Below, one piece after another: positions 24,693 to 37,566 of a stretch of 64,000 nucleotides of DNA; the first letter of the stretch is position 1, and the number at the start of each line of letters is the position of its first letter. Under the pieces are notes generated by a model. The model was given only the letters and a program-made list of their open reading frames with translations, searched no databases and was not told the DNA's origin. Origin of the DNA: Excoecaria cochinchinensis (taxonomy: Eukaryota; Streptophyta; Magnoliopsida; Malpighiales; Euphorbiaceae); the NCBI GenBank assembly GCA_947683425.1, contig CANTUQ010000050.1, forward strand, positions 12,330,501 through 12,394,500. The letters are read 5' to 3'. A program made the position numbers and the translations under genes.

Positions 24693-27028
24693 AGCAGAAT
24701 TTATCAGCATGCTTTCTACGTCTTATGAATTTTTCCAGCTTCACCAGGGTAAATTATCAAATTTGAAAAGAGGATAGAAGATTTTGCAAAAGTTTCTTAA
24801 CATTTTTCCCAAGGAGTGACTATAATCGAATATAAAGTATTGATAGATGTAACTATCATTGTGGTGATAGAGTTAATAAGAAACAAAGGAATATTGGCTT
24901 TTGTTTGCAATGTTTACCGAGCATTCAAAATTCTTTCTTGTGAATTTTGCAGAAGCTTCATGCCAAACTGGGATGAACTTTTATTATTTGTTGTGGATCA
25001 TTGTTTGACAAGATCCATTTCTCATTCTTTTCTTTTCTTTTAGTTAATCCCTTTCATTTGTTATGTACTAGATTATTACCATAAAGAGTTGAAATATATA
25101 TGGTGCCACAATTATACATATTTATATGTTATGTATGGAATATATTTAATATCAGATATTATTTTGCATTTTAGAAAGAATATATGGATTATATTTTAAT
25201 TTTATGAATGCGCATTATTATTTGTGATTTTGATTTCCAAATATCCAATCTAATTAATAATTTTATCTAATATTTTAAAAAATTATAAATAAGGATAAAC
25301 TAAAATTTAATTGAATTATACGACATCAATTATTTTTGGAAGATATAATTGGAAAAGTAATATATACTATAAAATTATAAATTTGTAAGACATGTAAAAT
25401 TAATTATCCATGTATTATTTCATCACATATACTAAGATATTTAAACATCTAAACATTGATCATTATTTCATTTTAAGAATTTTCTTTTTATTTTTTTTGA
25501 TAATACATATTTGGAATGTAAAAAATAAAATTTAAACCTTTTCAAATGGAAAAAGTAGGTAATTTTTTAATTATTTAAAGTATAAATGATTTCTTTTATG
25601 AAATTTTGATTCGATTCAATCAATTTTTTTTTAAGATATAAATTCAGTTTTATATCAAACTAGAATTGAGAGTTCATTTTTTTTTTAAAAAAAGGTATGA
25701 TTTGGTTATTTAGATTTTTTTTAAATTATCAATAAATAATAATTTATGCATCTCAATCAATCAAGTGTTGAATTATTTTTTTAATTTATTAAAAATATTA
25801 TATTACTTTTTACAAAAATACATGGCACAATGAAAATAAAAAATAAAAAGAATGCATATATAGTGTTGAATGTCAAATCACTCTCGTCAAAATACGAGGC
25901 ATAAAAAAATAAAAAAAAAATGCTCATTTTATACATGAACATGAATCTAATTTTTTTTTTTTGGTCGAGGGATGGAATATTTCATATAATTATTAGTCTA
26001 AACTTGGCAAATGAGTTGGATGGATGGATTTAGATTTTGATCAATTTTTTTGAATTCGAGTTTATTGGGTCATTATTTTTTTTTATCACTTTCGAATCGA
26101 GTCATTTATTTTTCAAGTAGGTTCAGATTAGGTTTTCTGTCACAGTTAGTCTTAAAAAATCGGATCAAAAATAAAAATCAAATTAGAAGCAATTTGATAT
26201 ATTTGGTTTGCTTTTTCTTTAAACCGATTTGATTTTGACTTTTTCGATATCCCATATCAACTTTGATTTTTTTTTGGTTTCCCTAGTTAAAATATATAAT
26301 TGACATCATATATAACATATTGTATTGGTTGGTTTGATTTTTTTTGGTATCCTGGGTCAACTTTGACCACGATCAAATTCGGATAAATATATAATTATTC
26401 ATTGTAAAACCGTGATCCGAATTTTAATTTCAATTTTTAATAATTTAAATGAATTTATTTTTGTTTCAAATTCAATTATCGTGTTTGTCTCGGATGAAAG
26501 TATTATAGCAAGAAAAAAAATAATATTTATGCCATGACACTTTTTATTTTAAAAAATACTATTTATAGCTCGAAATATACTATTTATAAATTCGAAATTT
26601 TTAGGGCGTCACACTCTATATCAAATTTGAAATATCATGATTAAACAAGAAAAATCTATTAAATATGGCTGAACAACACCATTCGAGATGACATGCGCTT
26701 AATCAGACAATTCGTATGCATCAAATACATGTGCATGCTATCACAAATATTTTTATTCATATAAACAGTGTGAAAAAAAAATATAAAATTCTATCCAGAA
26801 AAACAAAAATTAATTATTTAAAAACCGTGAGGGGTTGCCACGTAATTATACTGCTTTAGTAATGTGGTTGTCACGTAATTATACTGCTAGTCCTATCTTC
26901 TTTAAATATTTAGTAATGTTTCTTCTGCTGCTCCTTAAACCCTGCTAAAAAACGCTCTGCCTCTTTTCCTCCATTCCCAACCTCATCACTTCTTAATTAC
27001 TTAAAAATCTCAACTTTAAACCAAAAGA
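24693..27028. other. AT-rich intergenic DNA upstream of the zinc-finger gene
   Basis: The first few hundred bases are probably 3' UTR of the mPGES-2-like gene. From about 25060 on the sequence is A/T-rich, with phrases such as ttggtttggtttgatt and ggtcaactttgaccac (26220-26400) that look like decayed transposon DNA. No termini could be placed. No coding frame is credible. Confidence 0.5.
26834..26889 (+). promoter_or_regulatory. Direct repeat with ACGT core upstream of the OZ-type gene
   Basis: A 22-bp sequence beginning gttgccacgtaattatactg occurs at 26834-26855 and again, with one change, at 26868-26889 (34-bp spacing). Each copy holds CACGTAA, an ACGT-core of the kind bound by bZIP or bHLH factors. 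The repeats lie about 140-195 bp before the ATG of the zinc-finger gene. Whether they act as a cis-element or are only a small duplication cannot be told from sequence. Confidence 0.45.
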
Positions 27029-30000
27029 ATGGCAGTTTCAAAATTCCTACTTCCAGCAACTTTGATCTTCCGTTATAATACCCGCCACACAACTCTCTTC
27101 CCATTCCCGCCATTTCTCTCTTCCAATTCCTTGCCTTTCAAATCGCTTCAACTTCACCGCCGTTACAGTTCCTCTGTTGCTCTTGACACCCTTTCTTCCG
27201 ATAACACAGAAACCGTAAATTCCCTGCCCCAAGAAAACCAACAATCCCATCCATGGCCAGAGTGGGTTTCTTTCGTCGACCGGTTAAAGAACAAGGGCTA
27301 CTTTTCTCCCTCAGCGAATATTTCCAGTGATGTCACTGAGAATGTATATAAGGATTTGAATCAATTGAAAGTGCCTTCTCTTAGCTTCGCCCGTGATAGA
27401 TATGATCTTTTCAGGTATGCCCAATTTGGTTTTCTGTTATTTTTCTTGTTAAGGCTTATGTCCTTTTGGTTTTCAGTGTAATATTCTCTCAATTGTTGTT
27501 ATTTCTTCTTCTTTTCAATGTAGATCATTATCTGTAGCTGATATGCAAACGATTGTGGAGAGTGGATGCCCCAATCTTCTTCGGAAAGTAGTCAATTCGG
27601 CGAAAAGGTTAAGAGCTTTCTTGCGATTGGATGAAGGAGATGTATGTTCTCTCTCTTCTTGTTCTAGTTCTTTTTTTTTTTTTTTGGTCATTGAATTCTC
27701 CTTAGAACTGGAATCTCAATGCCATCTATGAGGTGAATTTTACTGCTTGAGGTTGGAGAATTAGAGACATCCATATTTTAGTTTTGAGCTGTATTACCAT
27801 GTATTCGTTTTTGCTCAATTTCACAATTACTTATTGTTGCTTAATACTCTTGATAAAGATATGTTATGTCACTTAACAATGTGATTTGCATTTTACCAGT
27901 GTTAATGGTATGGTAACTGTTCTAGTAGTTACTTGTGGGCTTGAGGGAGATAAATCTATGGAACTTTTTCCTTCTCATTCAGTTTCCTCCTAGAAGTGAA
28001 TAATTTGACTGACATTAACCAAAAAAAAAAAGTCTTTGCATACAGTGCACCACATCATTGCCAACCCCAGGCAGGCTAAGAGTTTGATTTAGCTTATTTA
28101 CCCCAAGCCTTGCAATGTCTTATATTGCTAAAAACATTTGAGAGCAATGCTATCAGTTCAATAACTTTGTTGAATAACTTTGGTGGTGGGATGGATGGGG
28201 TAAGGGGTGTGTTCTTTGATTTTATTTAAAGGGTAATGGTTTTAGACTGGAGAGTATATACCCATTACTTTGACCTAGATGGATGCTCCTTTATTCATTT
28301 ATTTACCTTTTTTTGTGTATTTTGGAGGATTGCTCCTTTTTGAAGCTTGAGGAAGGTATTTTGCTTCCTCAACTATTAAGAACGGTAGTTGTGGTCTGAG
28401 GAAACACTTGCTTGCAGGTTTGTAGTGGTTGCAATCTGCGGGGATCTTGCGACAGAGCTTACGTGATACTGCAGAACAATGAAGGAGATGCCCGTACTGT
28501 TGATATAGTGCGTATACTATTGTTCTATGCACTGGACCCTCTTGTTATTTCAGGGGAAGAAAAACCTCCTGGTAGAGAGTTTGTTGATGCTTCTGCAAGA
28601 AAGCTGCTTTCTGATTTGGTTGAATTGAGCCAGACAACCCCTGATCCACCAGCGCAGATGCCTGCTGCTAAAGCTATTTATCGGAAGGAACAGGAAAGTA
28701 AACTTGTTGATGACAAGCTGCCTTTTGATAAAATGTCTCCAAATGTTGAAATGAAAAGAGGAGATTGGATGTGTCCCAAGTAAGTCACAGTAAAAGAACA
28801 TTGCATGCAGCTCATATTGCATTCTTCATCTCTACTTTCTTTATCACTCAGTAGATATTCCTTTGTATACAGAGGAGTGATAACTTTGGTTCCTCTAAAT
28901 ACAAATTTCTAGTTCCAGCCTTGTCCTAGAAAATTGAAAAAAATGTCTAAACTGCCAACAGCTAGGTGTGAGCAATCTTTGCTTATGAAAACTGAACTAA
29001 ACCAATAACTTTGGTTTTTCGGTTTGGTTCATTTTGGACTCGTAGCTAGTTCAGTTATTGTGGTTGATTTATTTGTTTAACTTTTTTGAGAGCCAAAAAA
29101 AAAAAAAAAAAAATCTAACTGAACCAAAGTTATACTCAAGATACCAAAGTGAGGCCTTTTTTATGCATAAATAACAAACCTAAGACCTAACTCTTGAGGG
29201 ATTTTGTATCGTCATTGCTTCTAGAGTACTGGGTTTTGGGTTGCATGACTGGAGGTCTATCGTTATTGTTCCCAGGGATGACACTATTTATATGTTAATC
29301 TTTTGTTAATTTTGGTCTGTCGGATGTGACTTTATTGTTGATTCTGCTTGAGATATTGTCATATTTGACAATAGCCTGCAATTGCATCATTTGGGCTGTC
29401 AATTAGATAGAGTTTTCAATCTTATTAGGCAAGTTCTTAATTTGTCTAACTTCTGGGGTTTTGCATTATAACATTTAATATTTGCGTTAAACATTGATCT
29501 CTTAAGCATTTCCTCTAATTATTTCACTTGTATATGTTTATATTTTTTATAACCTTGGAACTTTTGTTGCAGATGCAACTTCCTGAACTTTTCTAAAAAT
29601 GTAAGATGCCTACAATGTAGTGAAGAAGGCCCAAAAAGAGTTGATGCCACTGATGTGGAAATGAAAAAAGGAGATTGGGTATGTCCAAAGTAAGTTCCTG
29701 GGACCTTATTTTCGTACTTGATGCTTGTGTTCTTTATGATTAGCATTACCTGTCTATAGATCCGATTAGGAGTGAGCATCAGTTGGTTTAGTTTGTAATA
29801 AACCAGATTCAGTCTTGGAAAAAGAAAAAAAAAATGGACCTAGCCGAACCAAGTTATACAATTTAGTTCGGGATATCATCATGATCATTGTTATTGACAA
29901 ATGTTAGCAGCCATAGGGAGTTTAGAAAGGCTTTTAAGGTAAAACTTATTAAGGATGACTCACCTCTTGCAACACTAAGACTACAAAGAAGATTGAATCA

Positions 30001-32182
30001 GACTTAGCAATGTCATAAAGAGATTTGCCACAAATAGGGAAAATAATCATTATTGGCAATTTCCAGAAGCCATGTGGGATATAGAAACATTTCTGCAAGA
30101 CTAGCATTATTTGTTGTATTTCTTCATTTGGAACACAAGCAATATAAAAAAGAAGCCAATTTTTCTTATAATCTTAAACTCGAAAACTTGTTGAGGAGGA
30201 TTCATCTCTTGCAACTCTGATACTGAAAAGAACGTTTAGTCAGCATAACAATGTCAGAAAGACACTCCCCACAATTCTTTGCTACAAGATTGATGTGAGC
30301 TCACTTTAGGAGGTCCATGGCCAATTTCCTGTTTAAAAAAGAAGTGAAATTGCTCTATAATAATGATATTTACTTGACATTGAGACCTGCAGCAGATGCA
30401 TTGTGATTAGGCAGGAAAGGGCATGCAGGCAATCGGGAGTTATGTTGTCTGATTCTTTCCTTAGAGTGTCTAAATTTAAGTACACAATTATATATATAAT
30501 ATTTTGTGTTGATATAAATTGGTTTGTGTGTAAGATTGAATATGAATTGAACTACTTCTGAGCTACTGTAACTTGGCTAACAAAATAGTTGAACTCAACT
30601 CGATTCTAATTGAGTGGAAATTGTGCTTGAGTAGTTCGAAGAGTGAAATTGAGTCGTGTTCAAGTATTACAATGCCCAATTCAAGCAACTCTGGGCCTAA
30701 TTAACTACCAAATTTCATGTAACTTCCAAATATATGTTGTATATTTGTGATTTACTATAAATAAACATGACTGGAAGTGCCAATTTGAGCTTGAACCAAG
30801 ATTGCTTGAGCTTTAACATGTGTATATATATAACCATAAAATTTATTTAAGCTCAAGTATATCTAATAATGATTCAGGAATACAGAAAATAAATGTATCA
30901 GTCAAGTTCAAACGAAGTTTCAAATTGAATTTGTGAGGTGAGTCAAGCTGGAGCTCTTTATTGTATTGGCTCAGCTCGTCTGAGTTAAGACACTTGTGTA
31001 GTCGATTTGGTTCTTCATAATATAACTGAATTTACCCAAAGGAATTTGAGTTATGGGGCAAAAAATAAACCTACCCTTAGTTCAGTTTTTTTGTGTATCG
31101 AAATGCTATTAAGCCCTTGATTAGACACTCTTGGTAGTTGTAACATGCTGGACAATAACTTCACTTTCTTATGGCATCATTAGAACTTATGTCTCTAACT
31201 TGTCACTTTTTTATCATAATCTACTAACTTAAGCCTGTATTTCTTTGTTGCAGATGCGAATTCATCAATTTCTCCAGAAATATTAAATGCCTTAAGTGTA
31301 AAGCAGAGGGTCCAAAGAGGGTTGATGTAAATGATGTTGTAATGAAGCCAGGAGATTGGAATTGCATGCGGTAAGTTACCAATTCCATTTTTTTTTTCTC
31401 TGCTGAGTTCTCAGCAGAGGACTAGAAACTATAAATCAAAATTGGCCCTATGATTGTAGCATACAGGGAAAACTTAAATTTTGTTACCACGACTAGTCTT
31501 TTAGCCAACTGATTTTGAAGGAGCATCACAGCCTAGAAGATGGAGACAGTTAATTCTAATAGCATTTTGTCAATTGTTTTTGTGATCAATGATTCAAAGA
31601 AAATTTAATTTTTAGTTTGCAAGGAAGCTTTTTTCAGGAACATGATTCTATACATGCATCTATAAAAATAAATACTCATATTTGAAAATAATTGCCTTAG
31701 CCTTGGTATTGAGCTGTTATCTTTCTTAGAGCAAATATATGTCATCATGCTGTTATTAAAAAGTCAGCCAGTGTTTGACATGACTATTGCATCAATTTGT
31801 TGATGTTTGATATCAATATTGCACCATGTTGGTGGTATTTGTTCGTGTATGTCATCTCTCCAGCTTCCATGTGCAGGTGTGGATTCATGAATTTCGCGCG
31901 AAATAAGATGTGTTTTCGTTGCCAAGAACTACGGCCCAAGAGAAAGCTGAATCCGGGGGAGTGGGAGTGCCCGTCGTGAGTGTCTTTTGATTTGTATATT
32001 TTTTGAGTTTTCACAACTGAGATGAATTTGAGAAGGTTTGTTAATGAATAATTTTTTTTTTCTGTGTCTGCAGATGTGATTTCGTTAATTTCAGTAGAAA
32101 TACTGTTTGCCTAAAGTGCAAATGTGAGAGTCCCAAAGAAACAACAGAATATGAAAAACAGACTTGGAAAAGGCCGTATTAG
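27029..32182 (+). CDS. Organelle RanBP2-type zinc-finger protein (OZ/VAR3 family)
   Basis: Seven exons join in frame: 27029-27414, 27524-27641, 28418-28779, 29573-29689, 31254-31370, 31877-31975 and 32074-32182, giving 435 aa. The N-terminus (MAVSKFLLPATLIFRYNTRH, Ser/Arg-rich, few acids) fits a mitochondrial or plastid transit peptide. A conserved region with CSGCNLRGSC (about residue 170) is typical of VAR3-like proteins. Four RanBP2 zinc fingers follow, each W-x-C-x2-C-x10-C-x2-C; the first uses C287, C290, C301 and C304, and the others begin GDWVCPKC, GDWNCMRC and GEWECPSC. OZ proteins take part in organelle RNA editing and splicing complexes, and VAR3 loss causes variegation. Each finger is split by an intron at the same place and phase. 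Intron 4 (1.56 kb) contains old transposon-like sequence. Which OZ paralogue this is, and which organelle it enters, I cannot say. Confidence 0.93.
28960..31100. mobile_element. Old hAT-like fragments in introns of the OZ-type gene
   Basis: Intron 3 around 28970-29140 contains aggtgtgagca followed by ggttttt/cggtttggttc words and an A-run. Intron 4 starts near 29768 with aggagtgagcatcagttggttt and holds an Asn/Glu-like acgaaccaag patch near 29850. Around 30530-31020 are repeated gagct/ttgagct words. These match the style of hAT-type MITEs with GGGTGAGCA ends, but no complete pair of TIRs or target duplications could be placed, so borders are approximate. Confidence 0.35.
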
Positions 32183-33410
32183 CCATGCAACTGCTTAGTA
32201 TAATGACCCCTCTAATTGTTCATGTTTCCTAATTGGATGTTTCATGTATCTGGAGGAAGCACTAGTACTCAAACCCAAGTTGTTTAAGTTGATTTATTAT
32301 TACTGTTGATTTCTGCCTGATTGAGCGCCAGACAGTCAAGTTAGCATATCGAGAAAGAAAGAAATGGAAGAGCTTTCAGGGCTCTCAGTGAGATATAACT
32401 GGTTGTGTAGTTGAACTTTATATAGTATTTTATGAGCTGAACAGTTAATGTTTGTAATGGCTTATATATATTTTTTTCCGTTATATAAAATCTGATATTT
32501 TTGAATAAAATTTAAATTTTATTTATCGTTACTTTTAGAATTTCGATATAATTTTTTTTTAATTTATTTTTTTAATAAAAATTAATTAATTAGATTTAAT
32601 TCTGTATTTTAAATTATTATATTTTATTTTAAATTTAAATTTAATTAATATTTTTTAATTTTAATAAAAATAATAAAAATGATAAATATTATAAAATCGA
32701 GAAATATTATATTTGGTATTGAATAGTAATGCTTGCCTGTTAGGAAATGACTTCAATAATTGTGATGTTCAAATCAAAGCTTGTGAGAGAATGATTAATA
32801 ATAGTTCGGTTTTAAGTTATTATAATTTGTTATTCAACAAAATAAAGGGGAAATGCATAAAACTAAACAATTCATCAAAATATTGTATTGGGCCGTCAAC
32901 CTTTTTTTTGTGCGTACTAATTTTGTAAAATAAATATAAATTTATATTGTAATCAGAACATGTAATATTTAATTGCGATAATGTAATATTTGGATAGTTG
33001 TATAATAAAATTAATAGTAATAAAATTAATAAAAAATAAAAATAAATTAAATTAAAAATAAAATAAATTATTTTTTTTATTGATTTTAATGTTACGTAAT
33101 ATTACGAAAATGTATTATAAAAAGGAAAAAGAAAGTGCAAAAATGCAATTAATTCTTGAAGTAAAGGGACCAAATTGTGCTAATAGTATAAATTATAGGA
33201 GTAATTTGAGAAATTTACCCTATCAGTGTTTGGCCCATTCTATTGTTTCCTCTCTGCCTTTTCCCCTCAACGCCGCTGCCATTTGAACTCGATTTACTTT
33301 ATCAGGTGATCTCTCTCCCTCTAAGGAAAGGTTAGTAATTTATGTGGAGTTGATTTTGAAGTGTTTATCCAGTGAACCAAACATGGCATAAATGGTGATT
33401 GCAGAGAGAA
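32183..33410. other. AT-rich intergenic DNA between OZ-type gene and POT1
   Basis: The first 300 bases are likely 3' UTR of the zinc-finger gene. The region 32460-33100 is nearly pure A/T, with no frame worth reporting. The last 180 bases (ctctctccctctaaggaaag and on) are probably the POT1 leader. Confidence 0.5.
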
Positions 33411-36400
33411 ATGGAGGAGAGAGATGATTACAAGTATCTTCGAATAAAAGATGCATTTGCTTCCATTAACCAGAAAGTCAGTTTCTTTGGCGCTGTTATC
33501 GAGTTCGGTGTACCTAAGAAAACTAAAGGGACTGGTACTGTATCTCTCTCTGCAAAATTTTTCTTTTTTTTTTGAAGGAAAATTGTTTCCATTTCAAAAA
33601 GAAGAAAAAAAAATTTCAGTTTAATTTGGCAATGATATAAGGAAAATGGCAATGATGACAGAAAAAGGCCGGACTTACAGCTGCCGCCATTTTTATTTTC
33701 AATTGGCTTGGTAGTAGATTGATGAGTCCTTCGGTAAAGGTGTAGTCTGAGCCAGAATTAAAAAATAAAATAAAATTTGTTTCTTTTCTTTTGATTTTCT
33801 TCACCCCCTCCTTAAATTCTGTTTTACGATTTTCGGGTTAATAATTTTTCAGATTGGTTTTGTACGCTGAAAGTTGTTGATCAATCATATCCGAAGCCTG
33901 GAATTTCAGTTAATATATTCGCCTCAAGGATGGAACAGCTTCCCCTTATTTCCTCATTTGGAGACATAATTCAGCTTTCCCATGTTGTGGTACAAGTTAA
34001 TTATAGTGATTTGCTTGGTGGTTTGATCCTTATGTGCTTGCTTTTCAAGTTTTTCTTTTGTTTCTCAACACTGAAAATAACTCAAATTTGAAGCGTAAGT
34101 ACTAATTAGGAATAGCAAGAAATTGAGAGCTTTTACCCTGGCTTTCTCTATTTTCTTTTTCTATGTCAGTGTAACTCCATTAATTGAAATGTGGGTGATT
34201 CGCATGATTGAGCTTATGTGTTTGCGGGAATTATTTAAATGCAGAGAGCCACTAGAACATTCAAAATTGTGGCTCTAGTTGTAGCCGCTGGATTCATTGA
34301 TTGTTTTTATTTATATTCTGTTTAATTTAGTAAAGAATTTTCTTGAAAATGCTCTCGGAAAAAAAAAATTAAAATGTTGTTTTTTTATAGTAAGGCTTTT
34401 AACTGAAGCACAGCAATAACTTGCCAGTCATCTCTTAACTTTTGCTGGATTTCACTATAAAGCGCATCTGTTAAATTTATTTCATGTTCCAAGAGATAGA
34501 ATTGAAGATTATGGAAGATAACTCACAATAGATTATCTGCTTCTTATTTCAGTTATATACGATTTTTTTAGGCTTCAGAAGTCTGATTTATGCTTATTGT
34601 ATCCTATAATTGCTTAAAAATAATGTTTATGTCCATGCCAAAGAATGAAGCATTCGTTGATGCAGGTAAAGAATTATAATGGGGAGTTAAATGCTGTTTT
34701 CAACAAGGCATTCTCTTCTTATGCTTTATATAAAGGAGAAGATGGTGTGGACTTTCATCCTTATCAATTTTCTTCAAGATATCTCCCTAGAGGCCAGGAC
34801 TCAAAGTTTATAGAAGGCTTGAGAAAGTGGTTAGGTGACTTTCTTCTTGATGAAGGTACTATGAATGAGCAAAATATGATGTGACTTAAATAATTTTGTA
34901 AGTTGTTGGCTGATAGGTGTTAGCCATTATCTTATCTGTTTGTCCCGCATCACTATGATATGTATCTCTTTTCTCCTATGTTTGTTAATTTCCTTCTCTT
35001 TTGGAATGAGGACTTGAAAAGGAGAAAAAGAAGCAGCTACAAAACTTTGTAAGCATCCACTCACTAGTTGATGCTGGCCAACTGCATTTGTCTATTAGGT
35101 TATGAATATATGTATAATGTTGAGAAGAAAACAAATATTATGATGTTTATTTATGATATAAAAACTAGACTGTAATTCCTAGTTTCTTGAAGTCTTTTAG
35201 TCGTTTTTCAGCTTCTTGTTGTACATGTCCATGCTCTAGCCTTTATGATACATGCTGTGATCTGGACCCAATCATCCATCTTGTTAAAATCTGATTTTGC
35301 AAATACTTTGTAGGTTCAAATAGCTTCTTGTTCTTGAGAGAGATGAGAGAAGGAGAGCGAGCTGATTTGGCTTGCAAGGTGAGCCCAGTATATATAATCT
35401 ATTCCTTCTTCTGCTTTAGTGTGGAGCTCAGTTCTCCTTCTTTTAACTTCTTCACGTCGAAAATGACAGTACTATCTTCTTGCCTCTTTTTTATTCTTCC
35501 CAATTGCTTGTGAGTCTCATCTCTATATTTTGCCTCGTTAAGGTGCTCCATGTATGTGAGATAAATGAGCATGAGTGGATGGCCTTTGTTTGGGATGGGA
35601 CAGATGCTCCACCAATCAAGATTGACTCAAAGTGAGTTGGTATACATTAATATTTCTATATATGCTTCTTTTAATATGCATGACATTTGTCATGTCTGGT
35701 TTTGATATATTTTGATCATTACACTTTGACTCCTCAACATGGTATATTGACAATTAAAGGAACATTGATTTAAGGTCTGATTTCAGATTGGTTGGTTATG
35801 TCAGCAAAATCTATTTAAGACTCAATTGTTTTTTTTTTTATTATTTATTTATTTTTTTGCCAAATCATGTGGACTGAATGTGTATTTTAAATATGTGGCA
35901 TCTTAGTTTATGATATTTTATCAACTAATTATAATTTTTGATTCTTAATGCATTAGTATTGAATGTTTTGCACTACAGGCTGGAAAATGAAAGACATACT
36001 ACACTTCCTTTACAATTAGAACCCTCACCTTTGCCAAGAGATGTATTATGTACATTACCAACTGTTGGAACAATATTACGGGTAATCATTGACAAAAGCT
36101 ACAAGAAGCATGTTATCCACTTGCTCCATACTGGAAAATGGGTGAAATTTCTCAACATACTTTGTGAAGTGCATGCAGGATTATGGCGTGGTATGTTGAC
36201 GCCTATATCAAAGCTGCGTTATATGTCAAATGAGAGCGATCTAATTTTAGGGTGTGAGAGGTATGTACATTTAAGCGTGTATGTTCATCCTGCTTCTTGT
36301 TCCTTTCTGAAAAATTGAAAATAAAGGATAAGTAGATTTGGCTTATGCTTTGATTTGGTGATTGAAGCTTGATATGCATGTCCTCTATGGTATTTATGTA

Positions 36401-37566
36401 TTCACAGGTCTTATAATAGACGTTTGTCATCAGAATTGGGGCGCATTCCTTATTGGTCCTTCCCTCGATGGTCACAGCTCACAGGTCTCACATATTGACT
36501 TGATTGAAAATGTTGCGTTCTTTGTTTACTTATAATAGCTGTTTGATTTACTCGTCTAGAAGTTATTGTCTTTATTTTAAAAGCTTTGTGGTGATGGTGA
36601 TAAATTTACTTCTTCCCTCAGAGGTTGATTATGACCATGCACCTTTTGTTACGCTAATGGATGTTCTCACATGTTCAAAGGTATGATGTTTTATTTTTGA
36701 ACGTGTTGCTTTTCATGTTCTGAGACATAGCTAAGCCTCCATATATTGGCTGTTACATGAATAGGATTGTTTTTGCCCCTTCCTTTTGCAATCTTTTGGT
36801 TTGTGGGATCACTATTCTCCTTGGTGGGTTCAGGTGGTGCCAAGACAATTGTATACCCTTTCCCAGGCATAGGGAATGGCAAAGCCCTGCATGTTGCCTT
36901 CCATATTTCAGTTGTCGTTGTTGACTCTGTTCCATCACATAAGACCAACAAATGAGCTCATTTACTATTAAAATGAAAGGGCTTCCAAATAGAAAAACAA
37001 TGAAAATATGTTGGAGATGCATAGGTGTCAATGTCACTAATTGTCTGCCGACCTGCACACTTTGCAGGTAACATCTAAATTCAGGAGCGTAGTTAGGGTG
37101 GTGGCTGTATTTCCATGGCGAGCTGAGGGCTTCTGCTCTTATATGGGGACTTATGTGATTAGACTGACCATTGAGGATCCAACTGCCAGAATACATGCTT
37201 TTTTATTTGCTGAAGATGGGGTAAGAAAATGTAAATGTATTTTAAGTGTGTGAAGATAGATACATCCCTGCACTGGTCCTTTTTACTTCCTTTTTCTAGA
37301 AATTAGCATGGTTGAATACATTTTAATTCTATGATCTCCCTCCACGGCAGGAGAAATTTTTTGATGGTTATCCCTCAACTGATATACTGACAAAGAAGAG
37401 AAACAGCTTGCTCGGTGTGGCCGTAAATGATGATGGTAAGGAAATTGAGAGTGCTTCTAGGAATCCACCATGGGTGCAGTGTTGCATAAAATCCTATTAC
37501 CTTGATAGAAATAATACTTGGGGAAGTAGGCATTATAGAATTTTTGGCACCAAGTACGTGGGTTGA
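33411..37566 (+). CDS. POT1: Protection of telomeres protein 1 (POT1)
   Basis: Ten exons join in frame: 33411-33534, 33853-33989, 34666-34855, 35314-35378, 35543-35631, 35979-36260, 36408-36484, 36622-36680, 37068-37220 and 37351-37566, giving 463 aa, the usual length of plant POT1. The start MEERDDYKYLRIKDAFASIN opens OB-fold 1 (about 8-145: KVSFFGAVIEFG, DWFCTLKVVDQSYPKPGISV, FGDIIQLSHVVVKNYNGELN). OB-fold 2 follows (about 155-300), and the C-terminal part ends CCIKSYYLDRNNTWGSRHYR then IFGTKYVG. The gene is intact: no stop, every junction GT-AG. POT1 binds the single-stranded telomere overhang or, in some plants such as Arabidopsis POT1a, works with telomerase RNP; the sequence does not tell which. 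It is the only POT1 copy in the window. The last exon is read through a possible donor (GGTAAGG near 37435) because the downstream residues are conserved in the family. Confidence 0.95.

Noticed and set aside
36753..37196. 147-codon minus-strand ORF over POT1 exon 9
   Set aside because: Spans a POT1 intron and exon in antisense with no recognisable domain; POT1 exons explain the coding signal.
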